64,000 nucleotides of DNA. Source: Streptococcus mitis (GTDB lineage Bacteria > Bacillota > Bacilli > Lactobacillales > Streptococcaceae). Location: NCBI RefSeq assembly GCF_000722695.1, contig NZ_JPFU01000013.1, positions 310,001 to 374,000 on the forward strand, read 5' to 3'. Each line of letters starts with the position of its first letter. The first letter of the stretch is position 1. The translations under genes were made by a program, and so were the position numbers. The notes beneath the pieces were generated by a model, which saw only the letters and a program-made list of their open reading frames with translations, was not told the origin of the DNA and did no database searches. Of this stretch, positions 47,356 through 57,829 are shown piece after piece.

Positions 47356-48897
47356 TTAAGTTAGCTTGTTAAAATCCCAGATTTGGTCCATCCAGCCTTC
47401 ATAAAAGTCTGGTTCGTGACAGACCATAAGAATCGATCCCTTGTATTCTTTGAGAGCGCGTTTGAGTTCATCCTTGGCATCCACATCCAAGTGGTTGGTC
47501 GGCTCGTCCAGCACTAAAACGTTGTTTTCACGATTCATCAAGAGACAAAAACGAACCTTAGCTTGTTCCCCACCTGACAAGACCTGAATTTGGCTTTCAA
47601 TATGCTTGGTTGTCAAACCGCAACGGGCAAGGGCTGCACGGACTTCAGCTTGGTTAAGTGCAGGAAAGGCATTCCAGACAGCTTCAAGTGGTGTTTGACG
47701 ATTACCACCTTCTACTTCCTGCTCAAAATAACCTAGTTCTAGGTAGTCACCGCGTTCCACTTCCCCAGTGATTGGCGGGATAATTCCCAAAAGAGACTTC
47801 AAGAGAGTTGTTTTCCCAATACCATTTGCTCCGATAATGGCAACCTTTTGATTGCGTTCAAAGGTAAGATTTAAAGGCTTAGTCAGAGGACGGTCATAAC
47901 CAATTTGCAAATCCTTGGCTTGGAAAATAAAGCGCCCTGGTGTACGAGCCGGTTTAAAATCAAAGGACGGCTTTGGTTTCTCACTTTGCAGTTCGATAAT
48001 ATCCATCTTATCCAATTTCTTCTGACGAGACATGGCCATGTTTCGTGTTGCAACACGCGCTTTGTTTCGAGCGACAAAGTCTTTTAGGTCTGCAATCTCT
48101 TTCTGCTGACGTTCGTAGGCCGCCTCTAGCTGAGATTTCTTCATAGCATAGACTTCTTGGAACTGGTAGTAGTCACCAGAGTAACGCGTCAGCTGTTGAT
48201 TTTCCACATGATAGACGATATTAATCACATCATTGAGGAATGGAATATCATGTGAAATAAGAACAAAGGCATTCTCATAGTTTTGGAGATAGCGCTTGAG
48301 CCAGTCAATATGCTCAGCATCCAAGTAGTTGGTTGGCTCGTCCAGAAGTAAGATATCAGGCTTTTCAAGGAGGAGCTTGGCCAAAAGCACTTTGGTTCTT
48401 TGCCCACCTGACAAAGAAGTTACATCCGTATCCATACCAAAGTCCATGACACCAAGAGCACGCGCCACTTCGTCAATCTTAGCATCCAAGGTATAGAAAT
48501 CACGACTCTCCAGACGATCTTGGAGTTCGCCCACTTCTTCCATGAGAGCATCAACATCCGCTCCGTCTTCAGCCATTTCCATATAAAGGTCATTGATACG
48601 GGCTTCAGCTTTGAATAGCTCATCAAAGGCTGTACGGAGAACATCACGAACAGATTGGCCTTCAGCAAGGACAGAGTGCTGGTCCAAATAACCAGCCGTC
48701 ACATATTTAGACCATTCGACTTTCCCTTCATCTGGCAACATCTTACCAGTCACAATGCTCATAAAGGTTGATTTTCCTTCACCATTAGCACCGACTAGAC
48801 CGATATGTTCTCCCTTGAGGAGACGGAAGGACACATCTTCAAAAATTGCACGGTCACCAAAACCGTGACTCAGATTTTTAACTTCTAAAATACTCAT
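47356..48897 (-). CDS. ABC-F family ATPase
   Basis: A 513-residue protein with two ABC modules and no membrane domain: Walker A GANGEGKST and GANGIGKTT, signatures LSGGQRTK and LSGGEQAK, Walker B ILLLDEP and VLVLDEP. Between them is a basic interdomain linker (KKSQLEAAYERQQKEIADLK; ARVATRNMAMSRQKKLDKMD). It resembles the YbiT/YkpA group that acts on the ribosomal E site. A role in translation or antibiotic tolerance is expected but not shown. It ends the yutD-rlmN-vanZ-abcF operon, starting 1 bp after vanZ. Confidence 0.93.
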   Translation of the reverse strand: MSILEVKNLSHGFGDRAIFEDVSFRLLKGEHIGLVGANGEGKSTFMSIVTGKMLPDEGKVEWSKYVTAGYLDQHSVLAEGQSVRDVLRTAFDELFKAEARINDLYMEMAEDGADVDALMEEVGELQDRLESRDFYTLDAKIDEVARALGVMDFGMDTDVTSLSGGQRTKVLLAKLLLEKPDILLLDEPTNYLDAEHIDWLKRYLQNYENAFVLISHDIPFLNDVINIVYHVENQQLTRYSGDYYQFQEVYAMKKSQLEAAYERQQKEIADLKDFVARNKARVATRNMAMSRQKKLDKMDIIELQSEKPKPSFDFKPARTPGRFIFQAKDLQIGYDRPLTKPLNLTFERNQKVAIIGANGIGKTTLLKSLLGIIPPITGEVERGDYLELGYFEQEVEGGNRQTPLEAVWNAFPALNQAEVRAALARCGLTTKHIESQIQVLSGGEQAKVRFCLLMNRENNVLVLDEPTNHLDVDAKDELKRALKEYKGSILMVCHEPDFYEGWMDQIWDFNKLT

Positions 48898-48898
48898 T

Positions 48899-49381
48899 TT
48901 AATTCCTTATCTTGTTTTTATGTAATTGTTTATAGAGGAGCCAAGCCAAATATCCACCCAAGGTGTTGGTCCACAAATCATCAATCTCAAAGACGCGATT
49001 GAAATCAAAGAAAAAGTCCAAGACCAACTGCGTACACTCAATTCCAAGACTAACTAGAAAACTGAAAAGAAGAACCCTTTTTGTTTTCCTTAAGTTTGGA
49101 AAGAGATAAAGGAGTTGGAAGACCAGAGGAAAAAGCAAGAAGACATTGAGGATATTTTGTAAAAAAATCCAGCATAATTGTCCCACATCACTCACTTCAC
49201 TCAGTTTCCAGAAAGAATTGAAAGGAGTCAAAAGAAAAACCAGGCGTCCAAGATGCTGAATACCTGGAGTTTCCACTCCTACGGGAGAATGTTCTTGAGG
49301 AGTAAAACAAAAGTAGACGATACAAATGCTATAGAAAATGACTCCCCAGACCAAAATATGATTATGAGTTTTCTTCATCAT
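48899..49381 (-). CDS. VanZ-like membrane protein
   Basis: A 160-residue protein with about four membrane helices. The VanZ-like signature ECTQLVLDFFFDFNRVFEIDD followed by the TNTLGGYLAWLLYK helix is clear. VanZ relatives affect resistance to lipoglycopeptides in some species; here the role is unknown. It overlaps the rlmN stop by one base and precedes the ABC-F gene by 1 bp, so it is translated as part of the operon. Confidence 0.88.
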   Translation of the reverse strand: MMKKTHNHILVWGVIFYSICIVYFCFTPQEHSPVGVETPGIQHLGRLVFLLTPFNSFWKLSEVSDVGQLCWIFLQNILNVFLLFPLVFQLLYLFPNLRKTKRVLLFSFLVSLGIECTQLVLDFFFDFNRVFEIDDLWTNTLGGYLAWLLYKQLHKNKIRN

Positions 49382-50466
49382 TAAGGATTGACTGCTGCGA
49401 CTGCTTTCTGGCGGTCACGTTTCATTGTATTAGAACGCAATTGTCCACAAGCTGCATCAATATCAGTTCCATGTTCTTGACGAACCACACAGTTGACCCC
49501 TTTTTTCTTAAGAGTATCATAGAAGGCCATGACGCGCTCTTTTGGGCTACGACTATATTGGTCATGCTCACTAACTGGGTTATAAGGAATCAAGTTGACA
49601 TAAGACAATTTCTTGATATTCTTGAGCAATTCAGCCAACTCAAGAGCCTGTTCTACACCATCATTGACTTCATTGAGCATGATATACTCAAAGGTTACAC
49701 GGCGATTAGTTGTTTCAATATAGTACTCGATAGCGGCGAAGAGTTTTTCAATCGGAAAGGCACGGTTAATCTTCATGATGCTTGAGCGCAATTCATTGTT
49801 AGGTGCATGAAGAGAAACGGCAAGATTGACCTGAACTCCTTCATTAGCAAAATCACGGATCTTGTGAGCCAATCCAGATGTTGAAACTGTAATATGTCGA
49901 GCACCGATTGCCATTCCCTTGTCATCATTGATGGTACGGACGAAATTCAAAACATTGTTGTAGTTATCAAATGGTTCACCGATTCCCATGACAACGATAT
50001 GGCTGACGCGCTCATCCTGACCACGCTCATCAAAATATTTCTGAACCAGCATGATTTGCGCTACGATTTCACCGTTATTGAGGTCACGTTGTTTCTTAAT
50101 CAATCCAGAAGCACAGAAGGTACAACCAATATTACAGCCGACCTGAGTTGTCACACAGACAGACAAGCCATAATGCTGGCGCATAAGCACCGTCTCAATC
50201 AACATACCATCTGGTAATTCAAAAAGATATTTAACTGTCCCATCAGCAGACTCTTGAACAATACGTTGTTTCAAGGGATTGACCACAAACTGGTCATTAA
50301 GCTTAGCAATCAAATCCTTGGAAAGGTTGGTCATCTCTTCAAATGACTGGACACGTTTACGGTAAAGCCATTCCCAGATTTGATCTGCACGGAATTTCTT
50401 TTCTCCCTGCTCCAATACCCATTCCTGCATGGTTTGACGTGTTAAACTATAAATTGACGGTTTCAT
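49381..50466 (-). CDS. rlmN: 23S rRNA/tRNA methyltransferase RlmN
   Basis: A radical-SAM enzyme that makes 2-methyladenosine at A2503 of 23S rRNA and at A37 of some tRNAs. It is 361 residues. The Fe-S motif is CNIGCTFC (CxxxCxxC), and the SAM region includes [16 protein letters not shown]. The C-terminal methyl-carrying Cys is in [10 protein letters not shown], the other catalytic Cys in [11 protein letters not shown]. It lies 19 bp after yutD and overlaps vanZ by one base. Confidence 0.97.
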   Translation of the reverse strand: MKPSIYSLTRQTMQEWVLEQGEKKFRADQIWEWLYRKRVQSFEEMTNLSKDLIAKLNDQFVVNPLKQRIVQESADGTVKYLFELPDGMLIETVLMRQHYGLSVCVTTQVGCNIGCTFCASGLIKKQRDLNNGEIVAQIMLVQKYFDERGQDERVSHIVVMGIGEPFDNYNNVLNFVRTINDDKGMAIGARHITVSTSGLAHKIRDFANEGVQVNLAVSLHAPNNELRSSIMKINRAFPIEKLFAAIEYYIETTNRRVTFEYIMLNEVNDGVEQALELAELLKNIKKLSYVNLIPYNPVSEHDQYSRSPKERVMAFYDTLKKKGVNCVVRQEHGTDIDAACGQLRSNTMKRDRQKAVAAVNP

Positions 50467-50485
50467 TTCTTCTCCTTATTACTAC

Positions 50486-51016
50486 TCACTTCTGACGAAT
50501 GACAAAATGACGTTGTCCCTTGTCCTCTTTCTGAGAATGCTGGTCTTTCTGACGACGTCTATTTTTCTTATCTGCATTCGGTTTTCGTTTTGTTTGAGCC
50601 GATTTCTTTCCTTTTCTAGAAGGTGTTTCTTCTTCCTTCTTACGCATTTTCTTGTCAAATGATGCTCGCTTAGGGGCTTCATTTTCTAAGACAAAATAGG
50701 CACAACCATAACTACAATACTCTAAAAGGTAGTCTTGTAAACGACTGATTTTTTCAAGTTTTTCTTCTGTTCGATCATCCTTATAAAAACCTCGTAGGCG
50801 AAGCTGTTCGTTGCTCCAGTCTCCCACGATATAATCAAACTTGGTTAAGACTTCTGAAAAACGCTGATTAAAAGCCGTCACATCAAAGGCATCCTTGATA
50901 TTTTCCACCAAGGAAAAAGCTATCCCTTCCGTTTCGACCTTGTCCCCATGTAAATGGAACTCAGGACCAGGAAACTTGTTATAGTTGTATAATTCAGGTG
51001 CAATTTCTTTTCGCAT
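50486..51016 (-). CDS. yutD: YutD family protein
   Basis: A 176-residue protein: the globular first 120 residues (YNKFPGPEFHLHGDKVETEG; FDYIVGDWSNEQLRLRGFY; YLLEYCSYGCAYFVLEN) match the YutD/DUF1027 family. A strongly basic tail (KKMRKKEEE...RRRQKDQ) ends HFVIRQK, as usual for streptococcal members. The tail suggests nucleic acid or ribosome contact, which is inference. It heads the rlmN operon. Confidence 0.9.
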   Translation of the reverse strand: MRKEIAPELYNYNKFPGPEFHLHGDKVETEGIAFSLVENIKDAFDVTAFNQRFSEVLTKFDYIVGDWSNEQLRLRGFYKDDRTEEKLEKISRLQDYLLEYCSYGCAYFVLENEAPKRASFDKKMRKKEEETPSRKGKKSAQTKRKPNADKKNRRRQKDQHSQKEDKGQRHFVIRQK

Positions 51017-51094
51017 AGATATCCTTTTTTCACGATTACTTAATACTTTATTCTACCATAATTTCTAGCAGTTAGCACGTTTCTCATAAAAATG

Positions 51095-51125
51095 AAAAAA
51101 GTCTGACGATTTTGTCAGACAAAAA
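51095..51125 (-). terminator. Second (distal) terminator after sodA
   Basis: GTCTGAC and GTCAGAC with an AAAATC loop, followed by six Ts on the minus strand. Confidence 0.8.
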
Positions 51126-51136
51126 TCATATAACCT

Positions 51137-51161
51137 AAAAAAGAGAAGAACCATTCTTCCC
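51137..51161 (-). terminator. First (proximal) terminator after sodA
   Basis: GAAGAA and TTCTTC around TGG, then a CTC and six Ts on the minus strand, about 15 bp after the sodA stop. Two terminators in a row isolate sodA from the yutD operon. Confidence 0.75.
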
Positions 51162-51172
51162 TCCAACTATCA

Positions 51173-51778
51173 TTATTTAGCAGCTGCGTACAATTCATCT
51201 ACTTTGTTCCAGTTGATCACTGAGAAGAAAGCTTTGATGTAGTCAGGACGCACGTTGCGGTATTTCACGTAGTAAGCATGTTCCCAAACGTCCAAGCCCA
51301 AGATTGGTTTTTTACCTTCTGAGATTGGTGTGTCTTGATTTGCTGTTGAAGTCACTTCAAGTTTACCTTCTTTGTTGACAACCAACCATGCCCAGCCAGA
51401 ACCAAAACGAGTTGTTGCTGCTGCAGTGAAGGCTGCTTGGAATTCTTCAAATGAACCAAATGTTGCATCGATTGCTGCTGCAAGTTCTGCTGATGGAGCT
51501 GTTTTCTCAGGAGTCATCAATTCCCAGAAAAGAGCGTGGTTCAAGTGTCCACCACCGTTGTTAATAAGTGCTTGACGGATATCAGCTGGGATAGATTCTA
51601 CATCAGCAAGCAAGGCTTCAAGGTCTTCACCGATTTCAGGGTGTTTTTCAAGAGCTGCATTAGCATTGTTGACATAAGTTTGATGGTGTTTGTCATGGTG
51701 CAAGTGCATTGTTTCCGCATCAATGTATGGTTCCAAAGCGTCGTATGCATATGGAAGATCTGGTAAGATAATAGCCAT
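51173..51778 (-). CDS. sodA: Superoxide dismutase (Mn)
   Basis: A 201-residue Mn/Fe-type SOD that removes superoxide; important for this H2O2-making, catalase-negative genus. Metal ligands are H27 in MHLHHDKHH, His in NHALFWELM, and Asp/His in LDVWEHAYY. Gly in GSGWAWLVV and the flanking residues favour Mn. It is cytosolic and monocistronic: its own promoter (51810-51838) and two terminators. Confidence 0.97.
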   Translation of the reverse strand: MAIILPDLPYAYDALEPYIDAETMHLHHDKHHQTYVNNANAALEKHPEIGEDLEALLADVESIPADIRQALINNGGGHLNHALFWELMTPEKTAPSAELAAAIDATFGSFEEFQAAFTAAATTRFGSGWAWLVVNKEGKLEVTSTANQDTPISEGKKPILGLDVWEHAYYVKYRNVRPDYIKAFFSVINWNKVDELYAAAK

Positions 51779-51809
51779 CTGTAATACCTCTTTTTCTTTC
51801 TATATGAAA

Positions 51810-51838
51810 ATGATAACGCAAACATTCACTTTTTTCAA
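51810..51838 (-). promoter_or_regulatory. sodA promoter
   Basis: -35 TTGAAA (51838-51833), 17 bp spacer, -10 TATCAT (51815-51810). The remaining gap up to 52058 is AT-rich and shows no gene. Confidence 0.7.
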
Positions 51839-52058
51839 GTTTTTTGCTTATAGATGAAGAAATCACTGAAATACTTTCTAATAAAACAAGCAAATCAGCA
51901 AGAAACCCACAACAAGATAATCCTGACGCGGGCTAAAATTTTTTCAGATAGTATCGTATGTTGAAATAAGATTTGAACAAATTAATTATCAAAATAAAAT
52001 TAATTTCTAGAAATGTTTTAGCATCCGTAGTGTACTATTCCAGTTTCAATCTATTATA

Positions 52059-53096
52059 TCAATTGATCTGACTAGCAATCTGTAGGAGTGCCTTTTCAAA
52101 AAGGAAACCTTTTTCATAAAGACCTGTTTTAATCTGATAGTCAGTCTCAATCAAATAAGAAATAGCTTGCTTCAGAAAGCTCAAGGAAAGTCCTCGCGAA
52201 TCTCTCAGCGCAAACTTAATTTGATAGAGATTAGGAGTGCGTCCTAGATAGCCACCTAGACTACTTGCAATCTGCGCTTCTGTTTGCCCAGACTCCGCCA
52301 AAATCTTCACCTGAGTAAAAGTCCGAAATTGTCCTAACATGACTGCAATCAACTTGATTTCGTCTTCCCCTTGCAAGGTCAAATCTCTAACCAAGTCACG
52401 TGCCTGATCCATCTTTTTAGTCAGAATATACTGAGTTAAATCAAAAATATTGTCCTGTAAAGTCTTGGGAATAGCATTGACAATATCCTCTTCCTCGATA
52501 ACAGAATCTGCCTTATAGGACTGTAAAAAGAGGAGATTTTTCTGGATTTCACTAAATTGAAAACCAGACTTGATGAGGAGATTTTCAAAAGAATTATTAG
52601 CAAACTGCAGACCTTGTTTCTGGCTCCACTTTTGGAAATACTGGCGCAATTCTTGTTCTTTGGCTTCTACTGCATCAAAAACCTTGGCATCACGCTTAAG
52701 TAATTTGACCAACCGTCTCTTGCTATCAAGTTTTCCTTCCGCAAAGATCAACAACTTGGTTGTTGGCGAAGGATTGTCAAGATATTCTTCAAATGACTTG
52801 AGCTCATCATCTGTCAAAAAGCGCTTTTTAGCAGTTGTGATATCGACAAAATGGTCTAATATCACGATTTTCTCATCCGCAAAGAAAGGAAGGCTGACCA
52901 ATTCCAGTTCCACTTCCTTATAGACCACTTCTTTCATATCAAAGTAGGCTAAGTTGAGGTCTGCAGAATCATAACCAATCTGTTTCAGCACTTGACTTTT
53001 CATAACTTCAAACTGACCCTGATCTGTTCCTGTAAATAGGCTCAGACTCGGTAAATTTGCTAAAGTCAACTTCTGACTTTCTTCAATGGCTAGCAT
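52059..53096 (-). CDS. holA: DNA polymerase III subunit delta
   Basis: The wrench subunit of the clamp loader that opens the beta sliding clamp. It is 345 residues; family features are LSLFTGTDQGQFEVMKSQVL at the N-terminus, KIVILDHFVDIT, KLLIFAEGKLDSKRRLVKLLK and the C-terminal helical collar (KTGLYEKGFLFEKALLQIA). The AAA fold is degenerate and has no Walker A, as expected for delta. It lies 32 bp after the pyrDA stop on the same strand with no terminator between. Confidence 0.94.
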   Translation of the reverse strand: MLAIEESQKLTLANLPSLSLFTGTDQGQFEVMKSQVLKQIGYDSADLNLAYFDMKEVVYKEVELELVSLPFFADEKIVILDHFVDITTAKKRFLTDDELKSFEEYLDNPSPTTKLLIFAEGKLDSKRRLVKLLKRDAKVFDAVEAKEQELRQYFQKWSQKQGLQFANNSFENLLIKSGFQFSEIQKNLLFLQSYKADSVIEEEDIVNAIPKTLQDNIFDLTQYILTKKMDQARDLVRDLTLQGEDEIKLIAVMLGQFRTFTQVKILAESGQTEAQIASSLGGYLGRTPNLYQIKFALRDSRGLSLSFLKQAISYLIETDYQIKTGLYEKGFLFEKALLQIASQIN

Positions 53097-53128
53097 CTTC
53101 TCTCCTTTCTTCTGATTTTTTGGTTCAT

Positions 53129-54064
53129 TTAGTCAATATAGCGCAATTTCCCACGGAAATCTTCTAGGCTCTCGTACCCTTTTTCCGTCATGATTGCTTT
53201 TAGTTCATTGGTAATACGTTCAAAAGCACCGACGCCTTCTTTGTGAAGGGTAGTACCTACCTGTACCATACTAGCTCCACAGAGGATATGTTCAAAGGCA
53301 TCTCGACCAGTCAGAACGCCACCTGTTCCAATGATTTGGATTTGAGGATTTAAGCGTTGATAGAAGGCGTGAACATTAGCTAGAGCAGTCGGCTTGATAT
53401 ACTCTCCACCAATCCCACCAAAACCATTCTTAGGACGAATCACGACCGACTCGTCTTCTATATAGAGGCCGTTTCCGATAGAGTTAACGCAGTTGACAAA
53501 CTTGAGCGGGTATTTGTTGAAAATCGCTGCTGCCTGGTCAAAGTGAACAATGTCAAAATATGGTGGCAATTTAATTCCAAGAGGTTTGGTAAAGTAGGCA
53601 AATACTTCTGCCAAGATTCGGTCAGTTGTCTCAAAATCATAGGCAATCTGAGGTTTTCCTGGAACATTTGGGCAGGAAAGATTTAGCTCAATCAGACCAC
53701 GAAAGTCACTCTCTTGGACTTTTTTCAAGATAGTATGGGTTTCCTCTGGAGACATTCCAACTAGAGATAGGAAGAAAGTTCGGTTTGGCTCTTTTTCCTG
53801 TAAATCCAAAAGATAGTCCAAATAATAGTCTAAGCCATTATTTGGCAAGCCCATAGAGTTGATAGAACCAAGTGGAACATCTTGGTATCGTGGCTCAGGA
53901 TTTCCCTGACGAAAGTCCAAGGTCGCTGTCTTAGTGACAAAGGTTCCCGCTGCTGAGTTTTTAACTCCTTCTAACTCCTCTATCGTCATACAAGCCACAC
54001 CTGCTGCATTCATCAAACAATTGTCAAACTCAAAACCAGCAATTTGTGTTTTCGTTGATACCAT
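53129..54064 (-). CDS. pyrDA: Dihydroorotate dehydrogenase A (class 1A)
   Basis: A 311-residue FMN enzyme oxidising dihydroorotate to orotate in pyrimidine synthesis; class 1A enzymes are cytosolic and use fumarate. The active-site loop [14 protein letters not shown] has the catalytic Cys of class 1, [20 protein letters not shown] is typical of 1A, and [18 protein letters not shown] binds FMN phosphate. No partner PyrK is present, as expected for 1A. Confidence 0.96.
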   Translation of the reverse strand: MVSTKTQIAGFEFDNCLMNAAGVACMTIEELEGVKNSAAGTFVTKTATLDFRQGNPEPRYQDVPLGSINSMGLPNNGLDYYLDYLLDLQEKEPNRTFFLSLVGMSPEETHTILKKVQESDFRGLIELNLSCPNVPGKPQIAYDFETTDRILAEVFAYFTKPLGIKLPPYFDIVHFDQAAAIFNKYPLKFVNCVNSIGNGLYIEDESVVIRPKNGFGGIGGEYIKPTALANVHAFYQRLNPQIQIIGTGGVLTGRDAFEHILCGASMVQVGTTLHKEGVGAFERITNELKAIMTEKGYESLEDFRGKLRYID

Positions 54065-54196
54065 GATTCTAATCCTCCAGATTCCTTTTATTGCTAATAT
54101 TATACCATATTTTCATATTTTCTCTTTGAGAAAGATATTTCCAAGAAAAAGGTTCGTATTTTATGAATTAAAGAAAAATCTGAACCAAATTGATAG

Positions 54197-55636
<1,440 letters not shown>

Positions 55637-55780
55637 GAATTACCAAGAGACTGGGATAATAGTCCCTTACTCATTGTGTAAGCAATAGACTAAGGATACC
55701 CTTAGCGATATTTATACATATTATACCATGAATTTTACAAACGATAAAAGAGGCTGGGCAAAAACCCACTTCTAACTATC

Positions 55781-55820
55781 AAAAAACGAGCATCTCCAAC
55801 TACGGAAATGCTCGTTTTTT
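55781..55820. terminator. Bidirectional terminator beside the IS630 element
   Basis: AAAAAACGAGCAT and ATGCTCGTTTTTT form a 13-bp stem. It ends gdhA transcripts on the plus strand and can block minus-strand read-out from the IS. Confidence 0.85.
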
Positions 55821-55826
55821 ATATAG

Positions 55827-56423
55827 TCATTTAGTTTTAAAAAAGCACTCCAAACATTCAAAAATATTTGAGACTTCCCTTAATAAATCCGTCACTTTCT
55901 TTTTCAATATAGCCCACGCTTGCTCAATAGGATTCAAATCTGGTGAATAAGGTGGTAGAGGTAAAAAAAAGTGTTTATCTTGAATGCAAAGTTCATCCAA
56001 AATGTTCTTGGGATGAAAACTAGCATTGTCCATGACAATGACATGAGGTGTCTTCAAAGCAGGCAGGAGTTGCGTTTTGAACCACTCCACAAAGAAGTCA
56101 CTCGTCATGCTCTCCTTATAAATCATGGGAGCTATAAACTCACCATCTACTTGTCCTGCAACAATTGAAGTCCGCTCAAAACGCCGTCCGCTAATCTTTT
56201 CATAGACTTTCTCCCCTCTAGGAGCCCGTGCATAAGGACGATAGAGGTAGAGATCGATTCCCGTTTCGTCAATATAAACAAGTGCTAGATGCTTTAAACT
56301 ATTAAAATTTTTAAGAAATAAAGCTACTTTTTCTGGGTCTTGTTCATAGTAGGTGTGGTTCTTTTTTTCGAGTGTAGCCCATAGCTTTGAGAGCATAGTG
56401 GATAGTAGTTGGATGACAGTCAA
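55827..56423 (-). CDS. IS630 transposase, catalytic part (orfB)
   Basis: The DDE_3 catalytic domain: first Asp in LVYIDETGIDLYLYRPYA, second in VIVMDNASFHPKN, Glu in SPDLNPIEQAWAILKKK. All three acidic residues are present. It has no start of its own that makes sense; the natural product is a fusion made by ribosomal frameshifting on the A7 run at 56369-56363 from the upstream frame. The shared overlap is 56344-56423. The relation is +1 (or -2). Confidence 0.88.
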   Translation of the reverse strand: MTVIQLLSTMLSKLWATLEKKNHTYYEQDPEKVALFLKNFNSLKHLALVYIDETGIDLYLYRPYARAPRGEKVYEKISGRRFERTSIVAGQVDGEFIAPMIYKESMTSDFFVEWFKTQLLPALKTPHVIVMDNASFHPKNILDELCIQDKHFFLPLPPYSPDLNPIEQAWAILKKKVTDLLREVSNIFECLECFFKTK

Positions 56424-56691
56424 ATTCAGAAGCTATTTCAGTCAAATAAGCGTCTGGATTGTCAGTAAGATAGTTTTTAAGTCTATCTCTATCAACCTTT
56501 CTTGGTTTTGTTCCTTTTACTTGATGGTTTAATTCTCCTGTTTTCTCTTTTAGCTTTAACCAGCCATAAATGGTATTACGTGAGATTTGGAAAATGTGTG
56601 ATGCTTCTGTTATACTACCAGTTCGCTCACAATAAGAGAGAACTTTTTTACGAAAATCTATTGAATAGGCCATAAGAAGATTATACCACAT
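56344..56691 (-). CDS. IS630 transposase, DNA-binding part (orfA)
   Basis: A 115-residue helix-turn-helix frame. The natural start is the ATG giving MAYSIDFRKKVLSYCERTG, six codons after the first in-frame start. It includes SITEASHIFQISRNTIYGWLK and a second winged segment (YLTEIASEFDCHPTTIHYALK). It ends just after TRKKEPHLL, past the A7 slippery run that joins it to the catalytic frame. Confidence 0.88.
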   Translation of the reverse strand: MWYNLLMAYSIDFRKKVLSYCERTGSITEASHIFQISRNTIYGWLKLKEKTGELNHQVKGTKPRKVDRDRLKNYLTDNPDAYLTEIASEFDCHPTTIHYALKAMGYTRKKEPHLL

Positions 56692-56807
56692 TATGTACTA
56701 TTTTTGGTTCAGTTTACTATATTTTTGGCTTGCGCAGAGTGCATGTCAGAGGTAAACAAGCTGTCGCAACAGAGATAGGATTCATCTTCATGATCATGAA
56801 TATCACT

Positions 56808-56906
56808 AATACTCAATGAGAATCAAAGAGCAAACTAGCCACAGGCTATACTTGAGTAAGATAAGGCGACGTTGACGAGGTTTGAAGAGATTTTCGAAGA
56901 GTATAA
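56808..56906 (-). repeat. BOX element 5 (boxA-boxC, no boxB)
   Basis: Reverse orientation: AATACTCAATGAGAATCAAA...GCAAACTAGCCACAGGCT, then AAGGCGACGTTGACGAGG and GATTTTCGAAGAGTATAAA. It has short internal deletions compared with BOX 3. Confidence 0.88.
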
Positions 56907-56945
56907 ATTGGCCAAGAATCTAGCCTCTAAAACATCCACTATTCA

Positions 56946-57007
56946 AAAACCACACAGTGTTTCTTTCAGCTTGATTGGATTCAAGACTGGAATCACTGTG
57001 TGGTTTT
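56946..57007. terminator. Long hairpin, probable terminator of the CBS-ACT gene
   Basis: AAAACCACACAGTG and CACTGTGTGGTTTT form a perfect 14-bp stem. The inner sequence (CAGCTTGA and TCAAGACTG) can extend it. On the minus strand it lies about 35 bp after the CBS-ACT stop and ends in a T run. Confidence 0.75.
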
Positions 57008-57040
57008 ATTTAGAAGCGAGTTTTTGCCCAACCTCCCTCC

Positions 57041-57697
57041 TTATAAAACTTTCGCAGAAGTACGACTGATCTCTTCCACTTGAATATTTTCAGCTTCAAA
57101 TTTTTGCTTTAAGGCTGTTAAATCAACTGAGCCATCAATTTGAACTTCAATAATCACCTTACCATCCTTACGTGGGATATTTACTGTATGAGAGATATTC
57201 AAATTTTCTTCAACGATTAGAGAAACAATCTTACCGAGAACGCCGACTTCATTTTCCGTAACAAAGCGCACACGAATTCCTTCTTCACCGTAACCAGCAA
57301 TTTCAAGAAAGGCTTGGAAAACGTCACGATCAGTAATTACTCCGTAGACTTGATGATTATCTACTACAGGAAGAATACCAATCTTGTTTTTCAACATCAA
57401 ATAAGTTGCATCTTCTAGACTCGCATAGCCTGAAACAGTGACAACATCACGAATCATAACATCTTTTACTTTTGTCTTATTTAGAAGATAATTCATCTCA
57501 TAGATAGAAAGACTTGTTGCTTTTGATGGACTAGCTTGGGCAATGGTTCCCTCGGTTACCAAACCAACCAATTGATCATTTTCGATAACAGGCAAGCGGT
57601 GTAATCCTTGCTCTCTCATCAAATCTGCTGCATGAGATACTGTTGTATCTGGACTAATATAAACTACCTTGCGGGTCATAAAATCTTTAACTGCCAT
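57041..57697 (-). CDS. CBS-ACT domain protein (AcuB-like)
   Basis: A 218-residue regulatory protein: two CBS domains (FMTRKVVYISPDTTVSHAAD..., VKDVMIRDVVTVSGYASLED...) and a C-terminal ACT domain (GIRVRFVTENEVGVLGKIVS...). CBS pairs bind adenosyl nucleotides; ACT domains often sense amino acids. Databases call such proteins AcuB, but there is no acetoin operon here, so that name is doubtful. It lies downstream of livF. Its own promoter at 57727-57755 overlaps a near-perfect catabolite-response element. Confidence 0.88.
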   Translation of the reverse strand: MAVKDFMTRKVVYISPDTTVSHAADLMREQGLHRLPVIENDQLVGLVTEGTIAQASPSKATSLSIYEMNYLLNKTKVKDVMIRDVVTVSGYASLEDATYLMLKNKIGILPVVDNHQVYGVITDRDVFQAFLEIAGYGEEGIRVRFVTENEVGVLGKIVSLIVEENLNISHTVNIPRKDGKVIIEVQIDGSVDLTALKQKFEAENIQVEEISRTSAKVL

Positions 57698-57726
57698 GAG
57701 ACTTCTCCTTTTCTATTCTTATCCCT

Positions 57727-57755
57727 ATTATACAATCTTTTTGTAAATCTATCAA
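57727..57755 (-). promoter_or_regulatory. Promoter of the CBS-ACT gene
   Basis: -35 TTGATA (57755-57750), 17 bp spacer, -10 TATAAT (57732-57727). Confidence 0.8.
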
Positions 57756-57764
57756 ACGCTTACA
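57751..57764 (-). promoter_or_regulatory. Candidate cre site (CcpA)
   Basis: TGTAAGCGTTTGAT matches TGWAARCGYTWNCW at 13 of 14 positions. It overlaps the -35 of the CBS-ACT gene, so CcpA would repress it. Confidence 0.6.
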
Positions 57765-57803
57765 TTTCTTTTTCAAAATTCAGAAAAGTATGAATAAGCT
57801 AGC

Positions 57804-57829
57804 AAAAAGAGCTCTAAAATCGAGCTCTC
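57804..57829 (-). terminator. liv operon terminator
   Basis: GAGAGCTC and GAGCTCTTTTT around GATTTTA on the minus strand, T run at the end. It is about 180 bp after livF. A smaller GTCC-TGG-GGAC hairpin with five Ts sits nearer at 57931-57947. Confidence 0.75.

Larger units (their letters stand above)
55822..56720 (-). mobile_element. IS630-family insertion sequence (IS630-Spn1-like)
   Basis: About 0.9 kb containing two overlapping transposase frames in the IS630 arrangement. The ends share an imperfect inverted repeat (TAGTCATTTAGTTTTAAAAA at left; TAGTAAACTGAACCAAAAAT at right, reverse strand), and TA dinucleotides flank both ends as IS630 duplicates TA. The ends are approximate. Both frames look intact. 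It sits between gdhA and the CBS-ACT gene. Confidence 0.85.
56721..57040. other. Gap between IS630 and the CBS-ACT gene
   Basis: A 320-bp stretch without a gene. It holds BOX 5 (56808-56906) and a long hairpin (56946-57007). The plus-strand sequence AGTTTTTGCCCAACCTC (57020-57036) is an imperfect inverse of GAGGCTGGGCAAAAACCC at 55750-55767 on the other side of the IS, so the whole IS-BOX block sits between a pair of inverted repeats. Confidence 0.6.

Noticed and set aside
56722..56808. Minus-strand open stretch (ISDIHDHEDESYLCCDSLFT) between the IS630 end and BOX 5
   Set aside because: Too short, no start or family resemblance; possibly a relic but not supportable.
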